Below are positions 45,758 to 55,400 of a stretch of 64,000 nt of DNA, piece by piece (position 1 is the stretch's first letter; every line of letters begins with the position of its first letter). The position numbers and the translations under genes are program-made. Under the pieces are notes generated by a model. It did no database searches. It was not told the origin of the DNA and saw only the letters and a list, made by a program, of their open reading frames with translations. The stretch is from Halorubrum sp. 2020YC2 (lineage in GTDB: Archaea; Halobacteriota; Halobacteria; Halobacteriales; Haloferacaceae), in contig NZ_CP076019.1 in assembly GCF_018623055.1 (NCBI RefSeq), forward strand, positions 1,426,001 to 1,490,000. Direction: 5' to 3'.

Positions 45758-46111
45758 TTAGAACTCGTCCTGTAATTTGTCCATCTTACATTGGACACAG
45801 AGGTCATCGAAAAAGCAGGAGATGTTATCGTACGGGCAGTCGCGGTCCTCGACGTTGACCGATTGGCGACACTTTTCGTTTTTCCAAATCGACTCCCAGA
45901 CGTCGATGTCCATGTCGGCTGAGCTGAAGACCACGTCTTGCTCTCGGTCGATGATTTTCGCGGTGGTGACCTCGTGTTGATGTTCTTTGACGAGCGTTAT
46001 CGCCTCCGTGTAGGATGAACACGGGATCGCTCGTGTCTCAGCATGGTCATCAAGGAGTTTCACTCTGATTCGCCCGTCATACTCCTCGGTTGGCTCTAAG
46101 TGATTTGTCAT
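45758..46111 (-). CDS. Hypothetical protein with Cys-rich C-terminus, copy 1
   Basis: The 117-residue protein starts MTNHLEPTEEYDGRIRVKLL. It ends DCPYDNISCFFDDLCVQCKM, with four Cys that could hold a metal. The body is beta-rich with an EHQHEVTTAKIIDREQDVVF segment. It lies in a 400-base direct repeat with 63256-63609. Function unknown; it starts 157 bases from the divergent phosphoesterase gene. Confidence 0.65.
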   Translation of the reverse strand: MTNHLEPTEEYDGRIRVKLLDDHAETRAIPCSSYTEAITLVKEHQHEVTTAKIIDREQDVVFSSADMDIDVWESIWKNEKCRQSVNVEDRDCPYDNISCFFDDLCVQCKMDKLQDEF

Positions 46112-46267
46112 GACGCGTGAGTTCTCAAACCCCACGCAAAAGCATTTGTGTCTGGGTGCTCGCCTGTCACCGGTCACATCAACCTTCTCTCGAAGAATTC
46201 GACTGCTTTTGAGGAGGGCAACGTCAGAAGCCAATTGCTATCACGTGGAAGAGAGGGTTTGTATACG

Positions 46268-47584
46268 ATGAGTGCTGGGAATGAGTTAACTGAGTTCTAC
46301 GACTGTCTGGCTGTCCTCTATCGATCACTTCCTTCCGAGGCGGATTCGGAATGGCAGGAGGCGGTGAAGTCCGTTCTGTACGGTGGAGAGTTGTTGGCTG
46401 ACGAGGCATCTTGCTACGGGTCGCAACAGAAAGACCGGAATCTGGGGAAGCGGAAGGAGTACGCACAACGACATGGGAACGGGAAGCGAGTAACAGAGTT
46501 TTCGGCGATTACGGTCGCGGAGCCACGTGCGTCGGATCGCCGCTACGTACCCTCGGATGAGAAACTCCCGGTTGCGCCGGAGTCGGGGGACGTGCTTCCG
46601 GTGAAGGTGACGAGCGAAGAGGTGGACCGGGCAATTGCGTTACTGGCGGAGTTCCCGGCTGAACCAGCGGCTGATCGGCCTGGAGTGGGTGTCGATGTGC
46701 TGCTTGACCCAGCGCGGGTTCGAGAGGCGCGGCAAACCGCGAGTCAGGGTGCCGGTGATGAGGAGACGACGGTGCTGTTTGTGAGTGATACCCACCTCGG
46801 GTATGAGAACCGCGCAGAGACAGGGAGTGGGAAGGCAATGTCGTGGATCGACGAGATTTCGAGTCGAGAAACAGTACACCGTATTCGAACGATTGCGATC
46901 GAGCAAGACGTTGATGCGGTACTCCACACTAGGGATGTCTTGGACCACGAGGTGGATCCGGTGACGCTTGATGCGGCAGCATCGAATTTAGATATCCTGT
47001 CGCAACTCGGAATCCCGGTGTACTGTATCATCGGTACACACGATCATAATGCAGCAAATCCGCAGCATTCGGGATCTGTCGATGGGATTGCGTGGCTGAA
47101 AGAGCAGGTGAGCGATGGGACTCTTACGGAGCTGTCCGCGACTCCGACGACAGTTGCTGGTAGATCGCTTGATGTATATGGTGTGTCGGCAGAGAACGTC
47201 GGAATCGACGATGTCGGGACCTACAAATCGCGGGGGTGGCGACCATCTGAGATCACGTTCGGCAAGGCGTCACCGGGGCCGAACGTATTGTGTCTACACG
47301 AGGGGATGACACCGTACCGGTCCCGAAGCGTTGCGGATGTTGATCTTGATGAGTTACTTACAGAGTCTCACGTGTTATTTGATTGCGTGCTAGTCGGAGA
47401 TGAGCACCGACCGAAACACGATGATTTCGAGAATGGGTATGCGTTCGAGACCCAGGATGGAACGCCAGTTCTGTACACAGGGCCTGCAGCCCGAGTGAGC
47501 TGGCCGTACCGTGACCGCGACGCGTTTGTAACAGTCCTTACAATCAGTGACAGCGGTATCACCACGACGCGGCACACAGTGTGA
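46268..47584 (+). CDS. Mre11-like metallophosphoesterase with altered motifs
   Basis: ATG 46268 gives 438 residues. The first about 165 residues are a separate, acidic helical domain. The phosphoesterase domain begins at TVLFVSDTHLG (Asp174/His176). Motif II is HTRDVLD instead of HTGDLFD, and motif III is GTHDHN instead of GNHD/E, so the metal-bridging Asn is Thr. CLHEG and GDEHRPKHDD are present. Metal binding is probably weakened; it may be an inactive or re-purposed partner of the intact Mre11 at 50902, as in pseudo-enzyme pairs. Intact, and expressed towards the MBL gene. Confidence 0.8.
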   Translation: MSAGNELTEFYDCLAVLYRSLPSEADSEWQEAVKSVLYGGELLADEASCYGSQQKDRNLGKRKEYAQRHGNGKRVTEFSAITVAEPRASDRRYVPSDEKLPVAPESGDVLPVKVTSEEVDRAIALLAEFPAEPAADRPGVGVDVLLDPARVREARQTASQGAGDEETTVLFVSDTHLGYENRAETGSGKAMSWIDEISSRETVHRIRTIAIEQDVDAVLHTRDVLDHEVDPVTLDAAASNLDILSQLGIPVYCIIGTHDHNAANPQHSGSVDGIAWLKEQVSDGTLTELSATPTTVAGRSLDVYGVSAENVGIDDVGTYKSRGWRPSEITFGKASPGPNVLCLHEGMTPYRSRSVADVDLDELLTESHVLFDCVLVGDEHRPKHDDFENGYAFETQDGTPVLYTGPAARVSWPYRDRDAFVTVLTISDSGITTTRHTV

Positions 47585-47696
47585 GCACTATTCGGTGAGT
47601 GTTGAGCCGATGTCAGTTAAGATGAGCGGGGTGCCAGATGGACTCCGTGTGTGAGCTTCTAGTCTCCTGATGTTGCTTCACTCTCGTTCCCGATAG

Positions 47697-48059
47697 TTAC
47701 TCTTTCAGTTTCCAACCCATTTCTTTAGAAGAAACATCATGTTCTCTGAGGAACCGGCGTTTTCGGTCTTCTGGCCACGAATTGCCGTACTTCTCGGCGT
47801 ATTTCATCCGAGTCGATTTTTCTTGTGAATCTACCGATTCTTTGTCCGATTCAAATGTTTCATTATCATCATGCCGACTTGATTCACTCTTTCCCTGTTG
47901 TTTTGAGTGACTACTAGAGGGTTCGGTCGCCGCCACGTCTTCAGGAGTAAACGTAGGCCCATCTTCCCCGTCATGAGTGGTTCCGTCACTGTCGCCGACA
48001 GTCCCTGGCATTGAATCGCCCACATCGTGGTTCTTATCTTTCCGTCGGCGTTTGCCCAT
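47697..48059 (-). CDS. Short acidic hypothetical protein
   Basis: The 120-residue protein has a basic start (MGKRRRKDKNHDVGD), a long low-complexity Ser/Asp/Glu region and a conserved-looking C-terminal helix (AEKYGNSWPEDRKRRFLREH). The last part resembles small haloarchaeal proteins encoded next to repair nucleases. It lies upstream of nothing obvious on its strand; about 180 bases separate it from the end of the MBL gene. Function unknown. Confidence 0.55.
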   Translation of the reverse strand: MGKRRRKDKNHDVGDSMPGTVGDSDGTTHDGEDGPTFTPEDVAATEPSSSHSKQQGKSESSRHDDNETFESDKESVDSQEKSTRMKYAEKYGNSWPEDRKRRFLREHDVSSKEMGWKLKE

Positions 48060-48240
48060 GCTAAATAGAATACATATTTATGTGATAATACTTTGGGAAA
48101 GATCGAATCGCATCAGATATTTCCAGATATTGTAAGTTCCTTCATCGGGGGAGTTCACGTTAACTATATTCAGAGGTATTGTTTTACGACCCGATTAGCA
48201 GATCTAATTTTCAACCTGTAGTTCAAAACTCAGATGTAGA

Positions 48241-50630
48241 CTACAACTTACTCCCAACGTACCATTGAACCGCGGTAGCAATGACGTCTTCACGTGATTG
48301 AGCAGGCGATGAAGGATGCTCGGTAACGGCGTCGACGAGTGCGGGGTCAACGCGGATCGTCACAGTTGGTGTCTGGTCGTCTGTGTCGAGTCCGACAAGA
48401 TCTCCAAGCAGTTCTCCGTAGGCAGTGGTTTTGAACGAATCAAGATCACTGAACTCATCGGAATCCGCAACTACGCCAGCTAAGGCCTGATCCATTATCG
48501 ACGATTGTGAGGTGGCACTGGTCTCCGGTTCAGTCTCTGTTCCACGAAGTCGGTCACCAAGGTATGCTGTCGTCGCGTCGGTAGCAACATCAGCGATGGT
48601 CATCGGACCTTCGTCAGTCTCTGCTATGAGGTGAGTGGCAAGTGTAGTTGTTAGCGGCTCTAACACAACGGAGAATGCCCGGTGGTCTTCCTGCTCAGGC
48701 GATGTAGTGGGCGATTCTGGTGCGGGTTGAGACTTGGTCGTTTCTGTTTCCGGAATTTCCGACGTAGATTGAGTGTCGGTTGTTTCTGTTTCCGGCTTCG
48801 AATCCGACGACACGGATGGAGCACCAGGAGAATCCACATCCTCCTCACTGTCTGCTGACGTAGTAGCGTCCGAATCATCAGACTCAGCGGTTGAACGAAC
48901 TGAATCAGATTGTGATGTATTGTGATCGGCATCACCAGCGCCATCGGTATTTTCATCATCAGGTGACTCGGTTTCGTCTGCCAATGTCGCTGACTGCTGA
49001 CTACGCCGTGCGATTTCTTTGAGATCTCCTTTTGAGAGTTCTCCGGATTGTATTGCGGAGACAACCCAGTCATCAAGTTGGTTGAATGATGCGCCAGTGG
49101 TGCGAACAAGCCCTACGGATTCGGTTGGTGAGCCTTGCGAGTCGGATGTAGCGTCGTCTTGATTGTCATCTGAGGTCGTCATGCTGGGTGAGTCTGATTT
49201 GCGGGCAGTTGCCGTCGAGGAGCCAGGATCGCTATCAGAGGCCTCTGTTGTGGTCGGGCCGGTATACGCCGTCTCCTGGGCCAGTACCTGTTTCACGTGC
49301 TCGATATCAATGCCTTCAGCCGCAAGATCGGCCTTTGAGGAGCGTGCTAGACTGGGAAAGTCGACATCGGAAAAGAGGTCTGTTTCAGTTAATGCACCGA
49401 CGCTTTGGGTCGTGGCTTGCGTTGGGGTCCGACCGCCGTTGGGATCCCATGGCGGTGCGCGCCACTGTCCGTTCGCGTACAGCGTGTACTCGCCAGCATC
49501 CGATGGTGACCACACGCTACTATCGAGATAATTGAATTGGTTACCAGCCCCGCGATGTGTATGCGTGATAACGGTGTGCTGTGGGTTAGCCGACTCATGT
49601 ACCGATTCTAGCGCGTCGTATTCCGGATGGTTCACGATGCGGAAGTCATGAACGGTACACTGTCCGCTCCGAATCGGAGATTGCCCGGACCCAATCAGCT
49701 GTACGACACACGCGTCTGGCTGGTCCCGTAACACGCCATATAGTCGGCCAGAACTACGTTCACTCGGAACATCTGGGCCTGCGATCGTGATTATCCCGCG
49801 TCCTAAGGCCTCATCGGTATGCGAAAACTCCGGGACAGGTTGGACAGCGTCAGCCTCGTACTCCAATCGCTCATACAACTTTGCAGCCTGCCCAACGACG
49901 CGTACTCGGACTCCAAGTTCTAATTGCTCAATCAACGCGCCCAATAGATACGCAACGTGAACACCCACAATACCGCTTGTCGTGACGAGTGTCTGCATTC
50001 CACTATGTGCTTGCTGTAGCGCAATACCTAGCCCCTCAGACAACTCTGAAGAGAAGTTGCTGCTCGTCGCCACAGTGAGAAAGAGGACATCTACGTCTTG
50101 AATCGACTCAAGTGGGAGTCCCGGATAGCCGCCCGCCCGGGTGAGTGTAAAATCACCCGTCGCAAGAATATACCCGGTGTCGACACCTTGATCCTTCTCA
50201 AATCTGAATAGGTACCCACTGCCCCTGGGACGTGGCCGGCAGGAACCGGATGAAACGCTACGTCTGATCCGACCGACGTCCACTCGTCGACCGGTTCGAT
50301 CGCCGCTACCATCGAATCATCCGCTTCAACGCCTGTCTGTTGTGTGGCGATATCGAACACATCGCCGATGATTTTCGCCGTTGCTGGCGAGGTGTATACT
50401 GACGTGTCGGGGTCTACACACTGATTTAGAGACTGGTAATGATCCGAGTGCGCGTGAGTGAGACAGACAGCGTCAATTGTTTCGCCGGGACTCAGTATCC
50501 GATCAAGCTCAAGTTCTGCCCCGGCATCGACTAAGATGGTTGTCGGACTATCGGTGTTTGCAGATTGAAATCGCAAGAGGAAGGACTCATTTCCCCCGCG
50601 CGGGTTCGCATGATGATAAGAGAGATTCAC
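48241..50630 (-). pseudogene. MBL-fold (beta-CASP-like) hydrolase, single frameshift
   Basis: GTG 50630 starts a metallo-beta-lactamase fold: CLTHAHSDHYQSL (HxHxDH) and FHPVPAGHVPGAVG. One base is missing near 50216 in a GGG run; in the other frame it continues with YLFRFEK, ILATGDFTLTRAGGYPGLP and the beta-CASP motif THTHRGAGNQFNYLD. An acidic Ser/Thr/Glu linker of about 180 residues follows, and the last 45 residues (TVTIRVDPALVDAVTEH...SREDVIATAVQWYVG) resemble a ribbon-helix-helix. The intact form, about 795 residues, would be a nucleic-acid nuclease with a DNA-binding tail. The frameshift may be natural or a sequencing error. Confidence 0.78.
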
Positions 50631-50870
50631 CTGAACTTCTACTCTATTCGCAGGTCATAATGATGTGTCGGTTTACATATGCTCCCATAGATGGTTATTC
50701 ATCGCAACAAGAGGGATTCCAAATACAATTTCATCGAACAAACGCCGTCAACGAGTAATCTAGAGGGTAGAAATTGCCGCTGTAAAGAGTATAACAAGTC
50801 ACTCTACACTCTACTGCGATCACGACGGTAGAGTCGCCGCAGTCGTCCACTTTCACTCCGGTTACTCGAC

Positions 50871-50879
50871 TTTTATATA
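50871..50879 (+). promoter_or_regulatory. TATA-like box for the mre11-rad50-nurA-herA operon
   Basis: TTTTATATA lies about 23 bases before the GTG at 50902, giving a nearly leaderless transcript. It is the only good promoter before this four-gene operon. Confidence 0.55.
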
Positions 50880-50901
50880 GCCACGCTAACATCTACTGGT
50901 A

Positions 50902-52095
50902 GTGCCTAGAACACGTATCCTCCACATCAGTGACACCCATCTAGGGAAGCGACAGTATGGATCGGATATTCGGCGTGAGGACTTTGCAAAAGCCTTCGAG
51001 CAGGCGATCGAGGTCGCGGTCGATCGGAACGTTGATGCCGTGATTCATACGGGCGACTTGTTCGACGATCCGGTTCCGTCGCTCCCGACGGTGATGCGGG
51101 CCGCTGATGCGTTAAAGCCGCTTGAAGAACACGGGATTCCGTTTTACGGGATCGTGGGGAACCACGAACGGAAAAACGACGAGCAGTGGCTTGATCTCCT
51201 CCGGCGGACGAGCGCTGCTGCTCGCCTCGGCAAAGAGCCGACGATGGTCGGTGAGGTTGCGCTGTACGGGATCGACGCCGTGCGGCCGAGCGTGTGGGAC
51301 AATATCGACTTAGAACTCGAAGAACCGCCTGCAGAGGCGGCGTGGACGGTTCTGTGTATGCACGAACTCCTCACGCCGCTTGTTCACGGAATGGGGCGTG
51401 TCTACCCAGCCTCCGAGGTTATTGACCGGGCTGGGATCGATCTTGATGGGCTCGCGCTAGGGGACCTCCACCAGCCAGCGAGTTCGGTCGTGGACGGAAC
51501 TGATGTCTGGTACGCGAGTGCGACAGAACGCGGCGGGAAAGATCAGGAAGAGACAGGCGTTGTACAGCTGCTCGATATCGATAACAGCGGGATTCACCGT
51601 CGACAGATTGAGTTGGAGACGCGGCCGTTCGCGGTGTTCGAGATCGCTTTCGGTGAGGATGACGGAGCGACCCACGCCCGCGACGTGCTTGAGAGACACG
51701 ACCTCGAGGGGGCTGTGGCGAAGATCGAGTTGAGCGGTGAGCGGGCCGCGGTCACTGCAAACGAGGTAACGCAGATGGCACGCGAAGCCGGTGCTGCTGT
51801 CGTGAGCGTCGACGACAATCGTGGGCGCGTCGATCTTGACGTCGAGTCAATCGAGGCCATGTCGCTACAGGGACTCGACGGGGCCATCGAAGAGAAACTC
51901 GCCGATGAGGACTTTTCGACGGTTGCGCTCGACGTCGATCAGCAGGTTCGAAAAGCGGACGAACTCGACACGAACGTGAATCGTGTCGCGGACACTTTCG
52001 CTGAGTCGCTCCGTGATGCCCAGCGCGAAGCGTTTGACGATGCCGGACCGGAAGAGACGCCGGAGGGCGTCGAATCGATGGAGGTTGACGAATGA
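50902..52095 (+). CDS. mre11: Mre11 DNA double-strand break repair nuclease
   Basis: The 397-residue protein is intact and starts at GTG 50902. All five phosphoesterase motifs are canonical: DTHLG (11-15), HTGDLFD (49-55), GNHER (86-90), CMHE (152-155) and GDLH (187-190). The capping domain and a Rad50-binding helical C-terminus follow. Mre11 trims broken DNA ends with Mn2+ and pairs with Rad50. The stop overlaps the Rad50 start by 4 bases. This is an island copy, presumably in addition to a chromosomal one. Confidence 0.95.
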   Translation: MPRTRILHISDTHLGKRQYGSDIRREDFAKAFEQAIEVAVDRNVDAVIHTGDLFDDPVPSLPTVMRAADALKPLEEHGIPFYGIVGNHERKNDEQWLDLLRRTSAAARLGKEPTMVGEVALYGIDAVRPSVWDNIDLELEEPPAEAAWTVLCMHELLTPLVHGMGRVYPASEVIDRAGIDLDGLALGDLHQPASSVVDGTDVWYASATERGGKDQEETGVVQLLDIDNSGIHRRQIELETRPFAVFEIAFGEDDGATHARDVLERHDLEGAVAKIELSGERAAVTANEVTQMAREAGAAVVSVDDNRGRVDLDVESIEAMSLQGLDGAIEEKLADEDFSTVALDVDQQVRKADELDTNVNRVADTFAESLRDAQREAFDDAGPEETPEGVESMEVDE

Positions 52096-55000
52096 AAGTC
52101 ACTGATCTACACCTACAGAACATCCGGAGCTACGAGGACGAGTCGATCGCGTTCCCCGAGGGAACGATGCTCGTCCATGGGGAGAACGGTGCCGGGAAGA
52201 CGACACTGCTGATGGGGATTTTCGGCGGACTCTTCCTCTCGAATATCCGGAATGTCGGGTCGAACGATTTCAATCTCGACGATATCGTCAGGCGAGGTAC
52301 GAGAGAAGGCGAAATCGTGTTGACATTTGAGGTGGCAGAGACACCGTACACCGTCACGTGGTCGATCGATACGGAGGGGCAAAACAGCGCAGAGCTTGAC
52401 TCGCCCGCACTCTCGGAACCCATCTCAGGGATTCGTGATGTCAGCTCGGAAGTCGTCGATGTGGTCGGGATGGACGAAGACAGTTTCTCCCGGTCAGTGT
52501 ACGTACAGCAGGGTGAAGTCGATAGCCTGTTTGACGACGACGCTCGGGCGGAACTCATCGATGACTTGCTCGGACTCGATCGGATCGATCGCTACGAACT
52601 CCGGGCAAAGGGTGCCCGTCGTGCGATGGGTCGCATTGCGAGTGAGAACGAACAATCTGCTGAGAATCATCGTGAGACCATCGACGAGCAGTTCGATCAT
52701 GACATCGAGGGCTACGAGGCTGCCATCGCCGACAAAGAAGCGGAGATCTCGGAGCAACAGGCAGAGATCGAGGACGTAGAGGAGTTCCTACAGGAGCTTC
52801 GAGACGCGAAAGAGGACGTCGAGCAACGACTTGAGAATCACGACGAGTTGCAGACCGAGCTTGAAGAAGCCGAAGATGAGCGCCAGGACCTCATCGAAGA
52901 GCGAGCGGCGAAACAACGGGAAATTGAGGAGGCCGAGACAGCAATTGCGGAGGCTGAAGCGGAGATCGATACGTGCCGCGACGGTATCGACGAGAAGCAG
53001 GAGGCACTCGACCAACTCGATGACCCATCGACAACAGACCCGATAGATGCCGATCTGTCGACGGAAGAGCGTGCTGAGGAGGCGCTGAGTGCCGCACAAA
53101 ACGCGGTCGAGACAGCACAGATCGAACACACAGATCGAGAGGGAACGCTCGGCCAGGCGGAGGCAGAGCGAGACCGACTCATCGACGAACGAGATGCGTT
53201 ACGCGAGGAAGCCGAAGAGCTCGAAGCGGATCTTGACCACCTGCTCGCGGAGAAAGGGGACATCGTGGATGACGTTGAGGCTGCGGAGGAAGAGGTTACA
53301 GCTGCCGTCGAGAAGCGAGAGGCTGTAACCACTGAGTTCCTCCCAGACGACTCCTGTCCGGACACAATCACTGACGAGACGCGTGAGGCCGTCGACACAC
53401 GCATTGAGGCGTTGACGACAGAGAAAAATGAATTGTCGGAAGAGCGTGCCGCTGCTGAGGCGTCTCTCGACGCAGCCGAAACGACACGCGAGGAAGCGCA
53501 GGCGGCTGTCACGGACGCACATGACGAGATAGACCAGTTGTCGGACGACCTCGCAGAGGTGGAGTCGGAACTCGAAGATGCCCATGAGGCGAAATCGGAG
53601 GCAGAAAATCAATTCGAGGAAGATCTTGAGACTCTCGATGCCGACCTCGACACCGTTGACTTGAGCGTATCTGGCGACACGCTACAGAGCCTCATCGACG
53701 AACGGATCCCGGAAGCGAAAGGGGAAGTACAGGACGCAATCGAGACGGCGAACACGACGGTCACCGAACTCGAAGCGCGCAAAACGACGCTTGAGGAGGA
53801 CCGCGAGGAGCTACAGGCACTCGATGGAGTAGCGACGTGCCCGAAGTGTGGCCAAGACGTCGATCCGTCTCACGTCGAAGACGAGCTCGCGGATATCGAC
53901 GCCGAACTCACTGAGGTAGAAGCCGAACTGGCCGAGGCGAGAGAAGAACGCGATGCGCTCGTCGACCGGCGAGACGCTCTCGACGATTGTCGTGAAGATG
54001 CGATTGAACTGCGGGGCTTCCGTGACGACACGGTCAACCTAAAAGCTGAGCGCGTGAGTACGCTCGAAGACGAGCGTGAGTCGTTACAGGACGATCATGC
54101 CGAGGCAGAGTCCGAGCTCACCGACGCTGAGGCCAAGCTCAAATCTGCGGAGTCGGAGGTCGACGACCTCGAACACACGATCGCTGACCTCGAATCGGAT
54201 ATTGAGTCGCTCGAAGCGGAGATTGAGGACGGCAAAGAGGTTGTGGCGGCCTTCGAAACCGTTGAGAAACGTCGGCAGGAACGGGATGACCTTGCGGATG
54301 AGCTTGCTGATCTCGAAGCTGAACAAGAAGAACTCGAAGCGGAAATCGCTGACGCGAACGCAGAGCTCGACGAATACGACGAGCAGATTGAAGCCCAACG
54401 CGACGCAGTTGCTGAGGCCGACGCAGCCCTCGAAGACGCTCAGCAAGCAGTTGACACCGCAACGGAACAGCGCGAACTCGTTGCCGACGTGGTTGACGCA
54501 TACGAAGCGATCGCCGAGTTGGAGACCACGATCAAAGGCCACCAGAAGGATATCGGGCACGCACAGGACACGATCGAGACCCTCAACGGGCAGATTGCTG
54601 ACGTTGAGGAGGAAATCGATGCGCTCAGCGATGAACTCGGATCGATCGACGTCGAAGCCCAGCGAGAACAGTTGGAAACGGCGACACAGAAGATCGAGGA
54701 GCGCGAGGCCACGCTTGAGGAACTGACCGCGGAACTAGACTCGCTCAAGGAAGCGCGGACAGTGCTTGTAAACGACCTTGAGAATCTAGAGTACTTCCGC
54801 GACCAGCTCGCACTCGAGGAAGAAAAGCGCAAGTGGGCCGAAGAGCGGTCTGACGAGTTCGATCGAATGATGGCGGTGTATCGAAGTACGAAGGCGGACC
54901 TCCGTGAGCAGTACCTCGCCTACATCAACCAATACACGAACGACATCTTCAGCGACATCTACAAGAACAGTAGCTACCAGCAGGTGCGCATTCTTGAGGA

Positions 55001-55400
55001 GGGGCCCGATGGCACGCCATACGCGATTCAGTTGCTTCGTGACGACGGGACGCTCGAACACCCGAGTAACGCCAGCGGCGGGGAACGTGCCATCGTCAAT
55101 CTCGCGCTCCGAGCCGGCATCTACAAACTCATCGCCGAGATGCGCGAGGGCGACAGCGGTCGCCTCCCGCCGTTCATCCTCGATGAGCCGACGACGTTCC
55201 TCGATAAGGGCCACATCGGGCGTCTCGAACAGATGCTTGACAGCATCTCCGAGTGGGACGTCCCGCAAGTGATCGTTGTCTCCCATGACGAGCGACTTAT
55301 TCAGGGGGCTGAACACGAGATCGAAGTCTCGATCGACGAAGACACGAACGCCAGTAGAGTTGACGTACATCGAGGTGGACGCATCCTAGGTGACGAGTAA
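52092..55400 (+). CDS. rad50: Rad50 SMC-like ATPase
   Basis: The 1102-residue protein is intact. Walker A is HGENGAGKT (29-37), the Q-loop is YVQQGE near 137, the zinc hook CPKCGQDV is near residue 583, the signature SGGERAIVNLALR near 995 and Walker B FILDEPTTFLD near 1028. Between them run about 850 residues of Glu/Asp/Ala-rich coiled coil. Rad50 uses ATP to clamp DNA ends for Mre11. The order mre11-rad50 with overlap matches the archaeal operon. Confidence 0.96.
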   Translation: MKVTDLHLQNIRSYEDESIAFPEGTMLVHGENGAGKTTLLMGIFGGLFLSNIRNVGSNDFNLDDIVRRGTREGEIVLTFEVAETPYTVTWSIDTEGQNSAELDSPALSEPISGIRDVSSEVVDVVGMDEDSFSRSVYVQQGEVDSLFDDDARAELIDDLLGLDRIDRYELRAKGARRAMGRIASENEQSAENHRETIDEQFDHDIEGYEAAIADKEAEISEQQAEIEDVEEFLQELRDAKEDVEQRLENHDELQTELEEAEDERQDLIEERAAKQREIEEAETAIAEAEAEIDTCRDGIDEKQEALDQLDDPSTTDPIDADLSTEERAEEALSAAQNAVETAQIEHTDREGTLGQAEAERDRLIDERDALREEAEELEADLDHLLAEKGDIVDDVEAAEEEVTAAVEKREAVTTEFLPDDSCPDTITDETREAVDTRIEALTTEKNELSEERAAAEASLDAAETTREEAQAAVTDAHDEIDQLSDDLAEVESELEDAHEAKSEAENQFEEDLETLDADLDTVDLSVSGDTLQSLIDERIPEAKGEVQDAIETANTTVTELEARKTTLEEDREELQALDGVATCPKCGQDVDPSHVEDELADIDAELTEVEAELAEAREERDALVDRRDALDDCREDAIELRGFRDDTVNLKAERVSTLEDERESLQDDHAEAESELTDAEAKLKSAESEVDDLEHTIADLESDIESLEAEIEDGKEVVAAFETVEKRRQERDDLADELADLEAEQEELEAEIADANAELDEYDEQIEAQRDAVAEADAALEDAQQAVDTATEQRELVADVVDAYEAIAELETTIKGHQKDIGHAQDTIETLNGQIADVEEEIDALSDELGSIDVEAQREQLETATQKIEEREATLEELTAELDSLKEARTVLVNDLENLEYFRDQLALEEEKRKWAEERSDEFDRMMAVYRSTKADLREQYLAYINQYTNDIFSDIYKNSSYQQVRILEEGPDGTPYAIQLLRDDGTLEHPSNASGGERAIVNLALRAGIYKLIAEMREGDSGRLPPFILDEPTTFLDKGHIGRLEQMLDSISEWDVPQVIVVSHDERLIQGAEHEIEVSIDEDTNASRVDVHRGGRILGDE

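Noticed and set aside
52838-53512. Ser/Ala-rich minus-strand frame inside rad50
   Set aside because: Antisense shadow of the Glu-rich coiled coil.
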